A stretch of 64,000 nucleotides of DNA from Pseudolabrys sp. FHR47. GTDB lineage: Bacteria > Pseudomonadota > Alphaproteobacteria > Rhizobiales > Xanthobacteraceae. The notes beneath the pieces are model-generated. The model did no database searches. It was not told where the DNA came from and worked only from the letters and a program-made list of their open reading frames with translations. Shown here piece by piece: positions 29,054 through 37,877 of the stretch. Position numbers and translations under genes: made by a program. How positions within the stretch are numbered: position 1 is the stretch's first letter; every line of letters starts with the position of its first letter. The stretch is taken from contig NZ_CP039740.1 of NCBI RefSeq assembly GCF_005153485.1, forward strand, positions 3,723,001-3,787,000, given 5' to 3'.

Positions 29054-29260
29054 ATGCCAACGACACAGACCCATCGCGCCAATTCTCTGGAACTCGACAG
29101 GCCGACCTGCGAACAATGCGGATCGCGCATGTGGCTACGCCGGATTACGCGTGAAGGACGGGGTCGAGAATTTCGAATCTTCGAGTGCCCGGTGTGCGAA
29201 GTCTCGACCGGGAAATCTGCGACGCCGGAGTCGGCAGGGTCGGTCGGATCGAGATCGTAG
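29054..29260 (+). CDS. small zinc-ribbon-like protein
   Basis: 68 aa. The ATG at 29054 is preceded by AGGAAGGA about 6 bases upstream. Two CxxC pairs, CEQC and CPVC, are separated by about 25 residues with basic and aromatic residues between (RMWLRRITREGRGREFRIFE), consistent with a zinc ribbon. The short Ser/Gly tail is likely disordered. Function unknown; nucleic-acid or protein binding is inferred from the ribbon. Confidence 0.72.
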   Translation: MPTTQTHRANSLELDRPTCEQCGSRMWLRRITREGRGREFRIFECPVCEVSTGKSATPESAGSVGSRS

Positions 29261-29406
29261 CGCAGAAATGTCCGGCGTAGCCTGAATTCCAGCCAGTCTT
29301 CCGCTGCGACGGGCGGGGCGGTTCCCGGACGCCAGCGCTGGCCCTCAACCCGAAGGGCGCCCCCATTCCTTGCGGCTTGACGCTCCCCGCCACCTTCGGC
29401 AAACTA

Positions 29407-29421
29407 GAACAAATAGTGAAC
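29407..29421. promoter_or_regulatory. LexA SOS box upstream of imuA
   Basis: GAAC-AAATAGT-GAAC is the reverse complement of the alphaproteobacterial LexA operator GTTC-N7-GTTC, with exact half-sites and spacing. It lies 60 bases before the imuA ATG, so LexA should repress the cassette until DNA damage. Confidence 0.8.
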
Positions 29422-29432
29422 ATAAGGTTCGG

Positions 29433-29460
29433 CCTATCCGTTGGCTCTCCAACGGATAGG
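29433..29460 (+). promoter_or_regulatory. perfect 12-bp hairpin in the imuA leader
   Basis: CCTATCCGTTGG and CCAACGGATAGG flank a CTCT loop. It sits between the LexA box and the imuA start, so it is likely transcribed. No T tract follows, so it is not a standard terminator. It may be an RNA element controlling imuA translation, a second operator, or a chance REP fragment. Confidence 0.5.
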
Positions 29461-29480
29461 TACGCTTCTTCAAAGGCTTA

Positions 29481-30227
29481 ATGATGCTCGACGCGCTGCG
29501 CCAGCAGCTCACCCGCTTGCAGAAACCAGCCGGCCTCGCCGAGGGTCCGGCGGTGCTGCCGCTGGATGTGAGCGCCGTGGACGACGTCCTCGGTGGCGGT
29601 CTTCTGCGCGGCGCGCTGCACGAAATCGCCGCCGCTGGCGAAGCGCACCTGCCGGCGGCCACCGGTTTTACGTTGGGGCTGGCGGCCCTCGCCGGCGGCA
29701 ACAAGCATCTCGTCTGGATCGCCGAGGACATGGCACTGGCCGAGAGTGGCGTGCCTTATGGCGCCGCCCTCGAGGCCTTCGGGCTGTCGCCTAAGCGGCT
29801 TGTCATCGTTTCGGCCGCTCATCGGCATGAGTTGATGGCGGCAATGGAAGAAGCCCTGCACTGCCGCGCTGTCGGCGTTGTGCTCGGCGAAATGCGCAAC
29901 GGCCCACTCGATGCCGTCGCGGTGCGGCGGCTGTCGCTCGCCGCGGGCGATAGCGGCGCCCTCGCCCTCCTCCTGCGCGCACAGCCTGCGCATGACGCCT
30001 CCACCGCTGCGACGCGATGGACCGTACAAGCGGCGCCTTCCGCCGCTCCGGGTCACCGCGAATTCGGCGCGCCGCGCTTTGCCGTTCATCTCACCCGCAA
30101 TCGACGCGGCCCGTCCGCCTCCTGGATTCTGGAATGGAGAAATCCCGATGACCGTTTCGTCCTCGCCACGCATGCTGAGCCTGTGGCTGCCCCGCTTCGC
30201 CACCGACCGCATCAGAAGGTTGCGTGA
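29481..30227 (+). CDS. imuA: ImuA-type SOS mutagenesis protein
   Basis: 248 aa, RecA/SulA-like but without a full Walker A. The hallmark GGGLLRGALHEIAAAGEAH is at about residues 38-56, followed by HLVWIAED and LSPKRLVIVSA. ImuA works with ImuB and DnaE2 in translesion synthesis after damage; in related systems it contacts RecA. Alternate start codons ATG ATG at 29481 and 29484. First gene of the cassette, overlapping imuB by 80 bases, under a LexA box. Confidence 0.92.
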   Translation: MMLDALRQQLTRLQKPAGLAEGPAVLPLDVSAVDDVLGGGLLRGALHEIAAAGEAHLPAATGFTLGLAALAGGNKHLVWIAEDMALAESGVPYGAALEAFGLSPKRLVIVSAAHRHELMAAMEEALHCRAVGVVLGEMRNGPLDAVAVRRLSLAAGDSGALALLLRAQPAHDASTAATRWTVQAAPSAAPGHREFGAPRFAVHLTRNRRGPSASWILEWRNPDDRFVLATHAEPVAAPLRHRPHQKVA

Positions 30228-31737
30228 AACCACTCCTGTTCCGCATGAAGGCTTACCCCTCGTCGTTGCCGGCAAACGCGGCAATGCCGATGTGCTGATC
30301 GCCATCAACGAAGCCGCCGAACAACTCGGCCTGTTTGCCGGCATGGCGCTGGCGCAGGCGCGCGCCATGCATCCCGCGCTCGATGTCGTGCCAGAAGACG
30401 CGCGCGCCGATGGCGAATTGCTCGAGAGCATCGCCGACTGGTGCCTGCGCTACACGCCACTTGTCGCCTGCGACGCGCCGGATGGCTTGCTGCTCGACAT
30501 TTCCGGTTGCGCGCATCTTTATGGCGGCGAACGCGAACTGGTCGCCGATCTCGGCCGCCGCCTGACGCAAGCCGGCTTTGCCTATCGCGTCGCCATCGCC
30601 GGCACCATCGGCGCCGCCTGGGCGGCAGCGCATGACGGCCAGCCCGATACCTATGCCAATGGCGAGGAGCGCGACTTGCTAGCGCCGCTACCACTTGACG
30701 CGCTGCGCCTGCCGCCGCCGGTCGTCGCTTCGCTCGGCCGCGTCGGTCTGAAAACGATCGGCGACATCATCGACATGCCGCGCTCGCCGCTCACCGCGCG
30801 CTTCGGCGCCGGATTGCTGCGCCAGCTCGACCGCGCTTTGGGCCGCGAGCACGAACCGTTGACACCACGTTTGCCAGTGGCGCCTTACGTCGCCGAGGAG
30901 CGTTTCTACGAACCGATCGCGCGCGAGGAAGACGTGCTCGGCACCGTCCAGAAACTGGCGGCGCGTCTGTCGATGACGCTGGAGCGACACGGCGACGGCG
31001 CCCGCCGTATCGAACTGACCTTGTTCCGCACCGACGGCGCGCTACGCCGCATCGCCGCGGGCACCGCGCGGCCGCTGCGCGATGCCGCCGACATACGCGC
31101 GCTGTTTGCCGAGCGGCTCGTCACCATCGCCGACGAACTCGATCCCGGCTTCGGCTTCGACATGGCACGGCTGTCGGTGCTGATCGCCGAGCCGGCGCCG
31201 GCCGAGCAGATCGGCCTGGGCTCGGCGGAGGATGCCGGCGAGCTGGTGCGGTTGGTCGATCGCCTGAGCGCACGGCTTGGGGCGCAGCGCGTTCGTCGCG
31301 CCGTGGCGCAGGACAGTCATATTCCCGAACTCGCGTCGGTCACCTTGCCCGCGCAGATGACAGTGAAAGACGACGGCTGGGCCGCATACAACCGCCATCG
31401 CAGCGCCGTTGAGCTCGCGCCGCGGCCGCTGCGGCTGCTGGCGAGGCCGGAGCCGATCGAAGCCGTCGCCGAAGTGCCGGACGGCCCGCCCTTGCGCTTC
31501 AAATGGCGACGCGCGCTGCACGACATCGTCGCCGCCGAAGGCCCCGAACGCATCGAAGGCGCATGGTGGCAGGAAGAAAACATCGAGACATCACCCGCCG
31601 GCAACCGCGCCCGCGACTACTTCCGCGTCGAGGACAGAAGCGGCCATCGCTTCTGGCTGTTCCGCGCCGGGCTCTATCGCGATCTCGTCCCCGGCACCGC
31701 GCCGCCGTCGTGGTTCGTGCACGGGATGTTTGGGTAA
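30148..31737 (+). CDS. imuB: ImuB, Y-family-polymerase-like mutasome protein
   Basis: 529 aa. The ATG at 30148 has GGAGA about 8 bases upstream and gives the normal N-terminus RMLSLWLPRFATDRIRR. It has the Y-polymerase fold (GLFAGMALAQARAMHPAL, LLLDISGCAHLYGGE, GLKTIGDIIDMPRSPLTARF) but lacks the catalytic acidic pair of true Y polymerases, as is normal for ImuB. It acts as a scaffold linking the sliding clamp with ImuA and DnaE2. The C-terminus ends RDYFRVEDRSGHRFWLFRAG. Confidence 0.95.
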   Translation: MTVSSSPRMLSLWLPRFATDRIRRLRETTPVPHEGLPLVVAGKRGNADVLIAINEAAEQLGLFAGMALAQARAMHPALDVVPEDARADGELLESIADWCLRYTPLVACDAPDGLLLDISGCAHLYGGERELVADLGRRLTQAGFAYRVAIAGTIGAAWAAAHDGQPDTYANGEERDLLAPLPLDALRLPPPVVASLGRVGLKTIGDIIDMPRSPLTARFGAGLLRQLDRALGREHEPLTPRLPVAPYVAEERFYEPIAREEDVLGTVQKLAARLSMTLERHGDGARRIELTLFRTDGALRRIAAGTARPLRDAADIRALFAERLVTIADELDPGFGFDMARLSVLIAEPAPAEQIGLGSAEDAGELVRLVDRLSARLGAQRVRRAVAQDSHIPELASVTLPAQMTVKDDGWAAYNRHRSAVELAPRPLRLLARPEPIEAVAEVPDGPPLRFKWRRALHDIVAAEGPERIEGAWWQEENIETSPAGNRARDYFRVEDRSGHRFWLFRAGLYRDLVPGTAPPSWFVHGMFG

Positions 31738-31742
31738 GCGCT

Positions 31743-31763
31743 CATTCCGGCGCGACCGGAATG
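31743..31763. repeat. short palindrome between imuB and dnaE2
   Basis: CATTCCGG / CCGGAATG with loop CGCGA fills most of the 39-base gap before dnaE2. It is like one arm of the longer elements elsewhere in the window and may be a relic of one. Confidence 0.5.
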
Positions 31764-31776
31764 ACGGCGAACAGTC

Positions 31777-34700
31777 ATGCGTTACGTCGAATTCGCCACT
31801 GCGACCAACTTCTCCTTCCTGCGCGGTGCCTCTCATCCCGAGGAACTGATGCTGCAGGCGCAGGCGATCGGGCTATCGGGCATCGGCGTCTGCGACAGCA
31901 ACACGGTGGCCGGCGTCGTGCGCCCCCACACCGTCAAACGCGACCGGAGCCTGGCGCTGCGCTATCACCCCGGCGCGCGGCTGGTCTTTGTCGACGGCAC
32001 ACCGGACATCCTCGCTTATCCGCGCGACCGCGCCGCCTGGGGCCGGCTGACACGTTTGCTCACGGTCGGCAATAAGCGCGCCCAAAAAGGCGACTGCGTC
32101 CTTACGCTCGACGATCTGATCGCGCATGCGTTCGGACTGGAACTGGTGGTGATGCCGGGCCAAAAAGCAAAGGAAGCAATCGCTGCCCTTCGCTCCATCG
32201 CGCCCGGCCGCGTGCGACTCGCTGCCACCATGCTGTATCGCGGACAGGACCGCGCCCGGCTCGCGCGGCTAAAGGCGCTGGCGAATGAAACGCAGGTGCC
32301 GCTGATCGCCGTCAACGATGTGCATTATCATCATCCCGACCGCCGCCAGCTCGCCGACATTCTGACCTGTATCCGCGAGAAGACGACCATCGATCGCGCC
32401 GGCCGCCGCCTCGCCGTGAATGCCGAACGTTTTCTCAAAGCCCCCGCGGAAATGATGCAGCTATTCCGCGACACGCCGGAGGCCATCGAAGAAACGCTGC
32501 ACCTGTCGGACGCACTGACCTTCTCGCTCGACGAGCTCAAATACGAATATCCCGACGAAGCCATTGTCGGCTTTCCCGATGCGCAATCCGCGCTCGTCCA
32601 TCTTGCGCATGAGGAAGCGGTGAAGACCCGCTATCCACAGGGCATACCGGACAAAGTAAAGGCCCTCCTCGATCATGAACTCACCCTCATCGCGGAAAAG
32701 AAATATGCGCCATACTTCCTGACCGTTTATGACATCGTGCAATATGCGCGCTCGAAGAACATCCTCTGCCAGGGCCGCGGCTCGGCGGCTAATTCCACGG
32801 TGTGCTTCTGTCTCGGCATTACCGAGGTCGATCCTTACAAGAACGATCTTCTGTTCGAGCGCTTCATCTCCACCGAGCGGCACGAACCGCCCGATATCGA
32901 TGTCGATTTCGAGCACGAACGGCGCGAGGAGGTCATCCAGTACATCTACAAGAAATACACACGCGACCGCGCCGGCATTGCCGGCACCGTCATCTGTTAT
33001 CGCGGCCGCTCGGCGATCCGCGAGGTCGGCAAGGCCTTCGGCCTGAGCGAAGACACGATCAGCGCCTTGTCGTCGTCGATCTGGGGCGGCGGCGGTGGCG
33101 ACGTGTCGGAAGCGAGCGTCAGGCGCACCGGGCTCGATCCGGACAGTTTCCGCATGAAGCAGGTGACGGCACTGGCGCAGGAGATTTCCGGTTTCCCGCG
33201 TCACTTATCGCAGCATGTCGGCGGCTTCGTCATCACACGCAGCCGGCTCGACGAAGTGGTGCCGATCGGCAATGCCGCGATGGACGATCGCACCTTCGTC
33301 GAATGGGACAAAGATGACCTCGACACGCTGGGCATCCTCAAGGTCGATGTGCTCGGCCTCGGCATGCTGTCCTGCATCCGCAAGGCATTCGACCTGATGG
33401 AGCGGCATTATCCGGAAGCGACACCGCCAGGCAAAAGGCTCGCCACCGTCCCGCCAGAGGATCCCGCCGTCTACCGCATGCTCAGCCGCGCCGATTCACT
33501 CGGCGTGTTCCAGGTCGAAAGCCGCGCGCAGATGAGCATGCTGCCACGGCTCAAGCCGAAAAAGTTCTACGACCTCGTCATCGAAGTCGCGATCGTCCGC
33601 CCCGGCCCGATTCAGGGCGATATGGTCCATCCTTATCTTCGCCGTCGGGAAAGCAAGGAGGCTGTCGCTTATCCCTCAAAGGAACTCGAAAATATCCTGT
33701 CAAGAACGCTTGGCGTGCCGCTGTTTCAGGAGCAGGCGATGAATATCGCCATTGTCGCCGGCGGTTTCACGCCCGGCGAAGCCGACAATCTGCGGCGCGC
33801 CATGGCCACCTTCAAGCGCACCGGCACTATCGGCACGTTCCGCGACAAGATGGTCAAGGGCATGCTGACAAAGGGCTACGAACGCGATTTCGCCGAACGC
33901 TGTTTCAGCCAGATCGAAGGCTTTGGCGAATACGGTTTCCCGGAAAGCCATGCCGCAAGCTTCGCGCTGCTGGTCTATGCCTCGGCCTGGCTCAAATGTC
34001 ATTATCCGGACGTCTTCGCCGCCGCGCTGCTCAATGCACAGCCGATGGGTTTCTATGCGTCGTCGCAGATCGTGCGCGACGCACGCGAGCACGGTGTCGA
34101 GGTGCGACCGCCCGACATCAATTATTCCGATTGGGATTCGACACTCGAGCCCGGTGCGGTCGCCGCCAAACATCTCTTTCCCGCGCACAACGACATGCGC
34201 GACGACATCCGAACCGCCTGCGCCATCCGTCTTGGCCTGCGTGAGATCAAGGGCATGAGCGAGGACGATGCAAAGCTGATCATGGCGAAGCGTATTTCTC
34301 CCCTCCCCCGCGAAGCGAAGCGGAGCGGTGGGGAGGGGTCGGGGGTGGGGGGCAGTTTTCAGGCAATGCGCCAGAAGAAGCGCCCCCCACCCCGGCAGCT
34401 TTGCTGCCGACCCTCCCCGCCGCGCGCAAGTGCGCATGGGGGGAGGGAAAGAAGAACTACGACTCCGTCCGCGATCTTTGGCTACGCACGGGCCTGCACA
34501 CGCGCGTGCTGGAACGCCTCGCCGATGCCGACGCCTTCTCATCGCTCGGGCTCAACCGCCGCGATGCGCTGTGGGCGGCCAAAGCACTCGGCCGCGTCGG
34601 CGATCAGAATGATGACTTGCCGCTGTTTGCGTCTTCACCCTCCCCCTTGTGGGGAGGGTCGACCGCCGAAGGCGGTCGGGGTGGGGGTCTACACCGACCG

Positions 34701-35432
34701 TCTGATCCCCCTCACCCGGCTCGCAGCGTTGCTGCTCGCCACCCTCTCCCCGCAAGCGGTGAGAGGGAAGAAAGATTCCGCGAACCCGAAATAAACCTCC
34801 CCCCGATGCCGCTCGGCGAGGAAGTCGTCAACGACTACCGCTTTCTGCGCTTGTCGCTGCGCGCGCATCCGGCTTCGTTCCTGCGCACCGATCTGTCCGC
34901 GCGTAACGTCCAGCCCAACGAAGCCCTGCGCACCATCAAGACCGGCGCACGCATCGCCATTTCCGGCCTTGTCACCTGCCGGCAGCGGCCGGGCTCGGCC
35001 AAGGGCGTGGTGTTCATGACGCTGGAGGACGAAACCAGCGTCGCCAATGTCATTGTCTGGCCCAAAGTGTTTGAGCGCGTGCGGCCGATCGTGCTCGGCG
35101 CGCGCTATGTCTCGGTGACCGGCCGCGTACAATCGGAGTCGGGCGTCATCCACGTCGTCGCCGACGAAATCCAGGATCTCACCTTTCTGCTGGCGCGGCT
35201 CGCCGAACAGGGCGCCGATATCGACAGCCTCGTCCGGGCCGACGAAGTACGACGCCCGGTCGAGGAAATGCGCGAGGCGCGCCGCAACGGCGGCCGCGAA
35301 AGTCGCCTCGAGCGGCTCATTTGTGAGATGCCGGAACTCGCCGCCGACCTCGGCGTGCACGCGCCCGGGTCGGCGCATATCCCGCTCCGCAGTGCGTCCG
35401 CTCGCACCGCCGTGGCACGGAAGGCGCGCTAA
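31777..35432 (+). CDS. dnaE2: error-prone DNA polymerase DnaE2, interrupted by two palindromic elements
   Basis: Alpha-subunit-type (C-family) translesion polymerase, third gene of the SOS cassette. The N-terminal PHP domain opens [20 protein letters not shown]; the catalytic [14 protein letters not shown] and palm/finger regions read normally to residue 839 (34293). An approximately 158-base palindromic element follows (34294-34451). The native protein resumes at [14 protein letters not shown] in the frame one base back, so the frame is broken. A second, in-frame element of about 140 bases (34636-34774) adds roughly 46 residues before [18 protein letters not shown]. The OB-fold region ([15 protein letters not shown]) and the C-terminus follow to 35432. 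Removing both elements leaves about 1115 residues, normal for DnaE2. As sequenced, the first frame yields 1005 aa ending at 34794 without the C-terminal OB domain. Confidence 0.9.
34294..34451. repeat. palindromic element inside dnaE2 (copy 1, frame-changing)
   Basis: Architecture: hairpin CCCCTCCCCCGC...GCGGTGGGGAGGGG, then arms TCGGGGGTGGGGGGC (34339-34353) and GCCCCCCACCCCGG (34382-34395), then CAGCTTTGCTG, a final hairpin CCCTCCCCGC...GGGGGGAGGG and the tail AAAGAAG. This is the same plan as the copies at 34636, 48904, 58121 and 62944. Length is 3n+2, hence the net frame change. Both relevant frames are open through the element. Confidence 0.85.
34636..34774. repeat. palindromic element inside dnaE2 (copy 2, in-frame)
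   Basis: CACCCTCCCCCTTGTGGGGAGGGT hairpin-type start, GGTCGGGGTGGGGG arm, CCCCCTCACCCGGCTCGC arm, and the end GTGAGAGGGAAGAAAGA. The reading frame of the dnaE2 C-terminal half passes straight through, encoding a Pro/Arg/Gly-rich insert between LPLFAS and [10 protein letters not shown]. Confidence 0.85.
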
Positions 35433-36331
35433 CCGCGCGTCTTCTTCGGCGCCCGCGGTTTCGTCGTTTTCACCGGCGCCGCCGGCTTCGGCTCCGCATG
35501 CGGCGCCAGGTCTTCCTCGATCAGCTTGCGCAAATCCGGCGTCACCTCGGGCTTCACACCAAACCACAGTTCAAAACCGCGCACCGCCTGATGCAGCAGC
35601 ATACCGAGCCCGTCGGCAACCCGCAGACCCTTGTCGCGCGCCGCGGCCAGGAGCTTGGTCTCGAGCGGTACATAAACAAGATCCGCCACCACCATCGACA
35701 TCGGACAACGCAGGTTGATGTCGATCTGCGGCTGTCCGACCATGCCGAGCGACGTCGTGTTGACCAGAAGCCCGGCGCCGCCGAGCAAGCCGGTCATTTC
35801 TCCCCATTGCGCCACGTTGACACGCGAACCGAACCGCGCGCGCAAACCCTCGGCGCGTTCCGGCGAGCGGTTGACGATATGGATGCGTTGCACCTCGCGC
35901 TGGATCAGCGCATAGACAACGGCGCGCGCACCGCCGCCGGCCCCGAGCACCACCGCGCTCTCAAGCCCGCGGTCCCAGCCCGGTGTCATCTGATCGAGAT
36001 TGGCGAGAAAGCCTTCGACATCGGTGTTGGTCGAGCGCAGTTTGTCGCCGTCGAACCACAAGGTATTGGCCGCGCCGACCGCCTTGGCGCGATCGTCCGC
36101 GACCGTCAGTTCCATCGCCGCCTGCTTGTGCGGCACCGTGACGTTGCAGCCGACATAGCCGCGCTCGCGCAGATGCGTGATGAAATCGGCGAATTGCTCG
36201 GGCGGGATCGCCTCCTTGCGATACTCCGCGTCGACGCCGTGCTTCTTCATCCAGTACTGGTGGATGAGAGGCGAGCGCGAATGGCCGGCCGGCCAGCCGA
36301 CCACACAAACGGCCTTGCGATTATTACTCAT
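35429..36331 (-). CDS. aroE: shikimate dehydrogenase
   Basis: 300 aa. It reduces 3-dehydroshikimate to shikimate with NADPH for aromatic amino acids. GWPAGHSRSPLIHQYW gives the substrate-binding Ser pair, NVTVPHK the catalytic Lys, and NTDVEGF the Asp. The dinucleotide loop is GAGGGARAV, with NRSPERA after it. The C-terminal 30 residues are a Lys/Pro/Ala tail (KPAAPVKTTKPRAPKK) beyond the normal domain. Its stop overlaps that of dnaE2 by 4 bases on the opposite strand. Confidence 0.95.
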   Translation of the reverse strand: MSNNRKAVCVVGWPAGHSRSPLIHQYWMKKHGVDAEYRKEAIPPEQFADFITHLRERGYVGCNVTVPHKQAAMELTVADDRAKAVGAANTLWFDGDKLRSTNTDVEGFLANLDQMTPGWDRGLESAVVLGAGGGARAVVYALIQREVQRIHIVNRSPERAEGLRARFGSRVNVAQWGEMTGLLGGAGLLVNTTSLGMVGQPQIDINLRCPMSMVVADLVYVPLETKLLAAARDKGLRVADGLGMLLHQAVRGFELWFGVKPEVTPDLRKLIEEDLAPHAEPKPAAPVKTTKPRAPKKTRG

Positions 36332-36517
36332 GCCCCGAAATCACTCACACTTTCGAGCCTGGACGGCTCGTCAAGACATCCCGAATCCGTCCGGCCAGGC
36401 CTTCAGGCTTCGGCGCGGCCGGCCCACCCCCGGCCGTTCGCGCCCGCCGCATTTATTCTTTGCCTGCGGGGCCGTCAACGCCGTATCCTCCGCTCTCCCT
36501 CCACGACGGTTTAAGCC

Positions 36518-37423
36518 ATGAAATCCATCTTTTTCGATTGCAACGACCAGCTTGGGCCGGTCTGGGAGCAGGTCTTGCGCCCTGACGATCCGCCGATCGA
36601 CGTCAACATGACGCCGTTCAAGAAGGAGGAACTGCCGCTGGTCATCGCCGGCTACGACATCGCCATCGACGACCACTCCTATATGCCGACCGACCTGGTC
36701 GAGCGCTGCAAGCAGCTCAAGCACATCGTGTTCCTGGGCACCGGCGCGGCCAGCTACATGAACATCGCCGAGCTGAACGAGCGTGGCATCAAAGTTCACA
36801 TCATCAAGGGCTATGGCGACGTCGCGGTCGCTGAGCATACCATGGCGCTGCTGTTCGCCTGCGCCCGCGACATCGCGCGCATGGACCGCGAGGTGCGCGG
36901 CGGCACCTGGGCACCGAAAGAGGGCATGCAACTTCAAGGCAAGACCGTCGGCCTCATCGGCCTCGGCGGCATCGGCGCCGAATTCGCTCGCATGGCGGCA
37001 GGCATCGGCATGAACGTCACCGCCTATAACCGCACGCCTAAACCGGAACTCGGCATCAAGCAGGTCGATATTGAAACGCTACTCAAGACGTCGGACGTCG
37101 TGTCGCTGCATCTGACCCTCGGCGACGAGACCCGTGGCTTCCTCAGCGCCGAACGCATCACCATGATGAAGCACAGTGCCATTCTGGTGAACACCGCGCG
37201 CGGCGCGCTGGTCGACGAGCAGGCGCTGATTCAGGCGCTCAAGGGCGGCATCATCCGCCACGCAGGCCTCGACGTATTTCACTCCGAGCCGCTCGACGCG
37301 AAATCCGAACTGGCGCAATTGCCGAATGTGACGCTGACCTCGCACGCGGCCTTCCGCACTCTGGAAGCTTCGCAGACGTTGCTGCGGCGGGCGATCGATA
37401 TCGTGAAATCGATCAAGGAGTGA
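36518..37423 (+). CDS. D-isomer-specific 2-hydroxyacid dehydrogenase
   Basis: 301 aa NAD(P)-dependent enzyme. Nucleotide-binding GLIGLGGIGAEFARM is near residue 147. Catalytic Arg is in NTARGAL, Glu in LDVFHSEPL and His in LTSHAAFRT. It reduces or oxidises a 2-keto/2-hydroxy acid; the substrate cannot be told. It follows aroE in divergent orientation (186 bases between starts) and is followed 61 bases later by a MAPEG gene. Confidence 0.92.
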   Translation: MKSIFFDCNDQLGPVWEQVLRPDDPPIDVNMTPFKKEELPLVIAGYDIAIDDHSYMPTDLVERCKQLKHIVFLGTGAASYMNIAELNERGIKVHIIKGYGDVAVAEHTMALLFACARDIARMDREVRGGTWAPKEGMQLQGKTVGLIGLGGIGAEFARMAAGIGMNVTAYNRTPKPELGIKQVDIETLLKTSDVVSLHLTLGDETRGFLSAERITMMKHSAILVNTARGALVDEQALIQALKGGIIRHAGLDVFHSEPLDAKSELAQLPNVTLTSHAAFRTLEASQTLLRRAIDIVKSIKE

Positions 37424-37484
37424 GCTTAGGACTGACCTAACGCCACGCTCGACGCGTTATGAGAGAAACCAAAAGAGGCTCGCC

Positions 37485-37877
37485 ATGCCGCTGATCGTCC
37501 CCGCCTACGCCGCCGTGCTCGGCCTGATGTTCGTCGCAATTTCGTTCCGCGTCGCCAATACACGGCGCACGATGCGCATCGGTCTCGGCACCGGCGGCGA
37601 CCGACAATTGGAACGCTATATCCGCGTCCAGGGCAATTTCGCCGAATATGTGCCGCTGGCGCTGATCCTGCTGACCTTCCTCGAGATGCAGGCCTGGCCG
37701 GCCTGGCTCATGCACACGCTCTGCGCCCTCCTGCTCGTCGCCCGCGCCGCACACGCCCTCGGCGTCGCCCGGGAGCCGGAAGACATCCGGTTCCGCGTCA
37801 CAGGCATGGTCACGACCTTGTCCATCCTGATCGCCACCTCGGTGCTGCTGCTCGCCGGCGGCATTCTGGGCCGTTAG
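37485..37877 (+). CDS. MAPEG family membrane protein
   Basis: 130 aa with about four hydrophobic segments (1-20, 50-70, 72-95, 105-128). The MAPEG core is ERYIRVQGNFAEYVPLALIL, with the conserved Arg, Gln, Asn and Glu that bind glutathione in eukaryotic members. Bacterial members have unknown or glutathione-related detoxification roles. The 3' end overlaps by 4 bases the stop of the convergent luciferase-like gene. Confidence 0.9.
   Translation: MPLIVPAYAAVLGLMFVAISFRVANTRRTMRIGLGTGGDRQLERYIRVQGNFAEYVPLALILLTFLEMQAWPAWLMHTLCALLLVARAAHALGVAREPEDIRFRVTGMVTTLSILIATSVLLLAGGILGR

Noticed and set aside
29433..29460. Intrinsic terminator before imuA
   Set aside because: No T tract follows the stem; kept as a leader hairpin instead.
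34294..34774. Intein or intron in dnaE2
   Set aside because: The inserts are short, palindromic and repeated elsewhere, with no intein splice motifs or intron structure.
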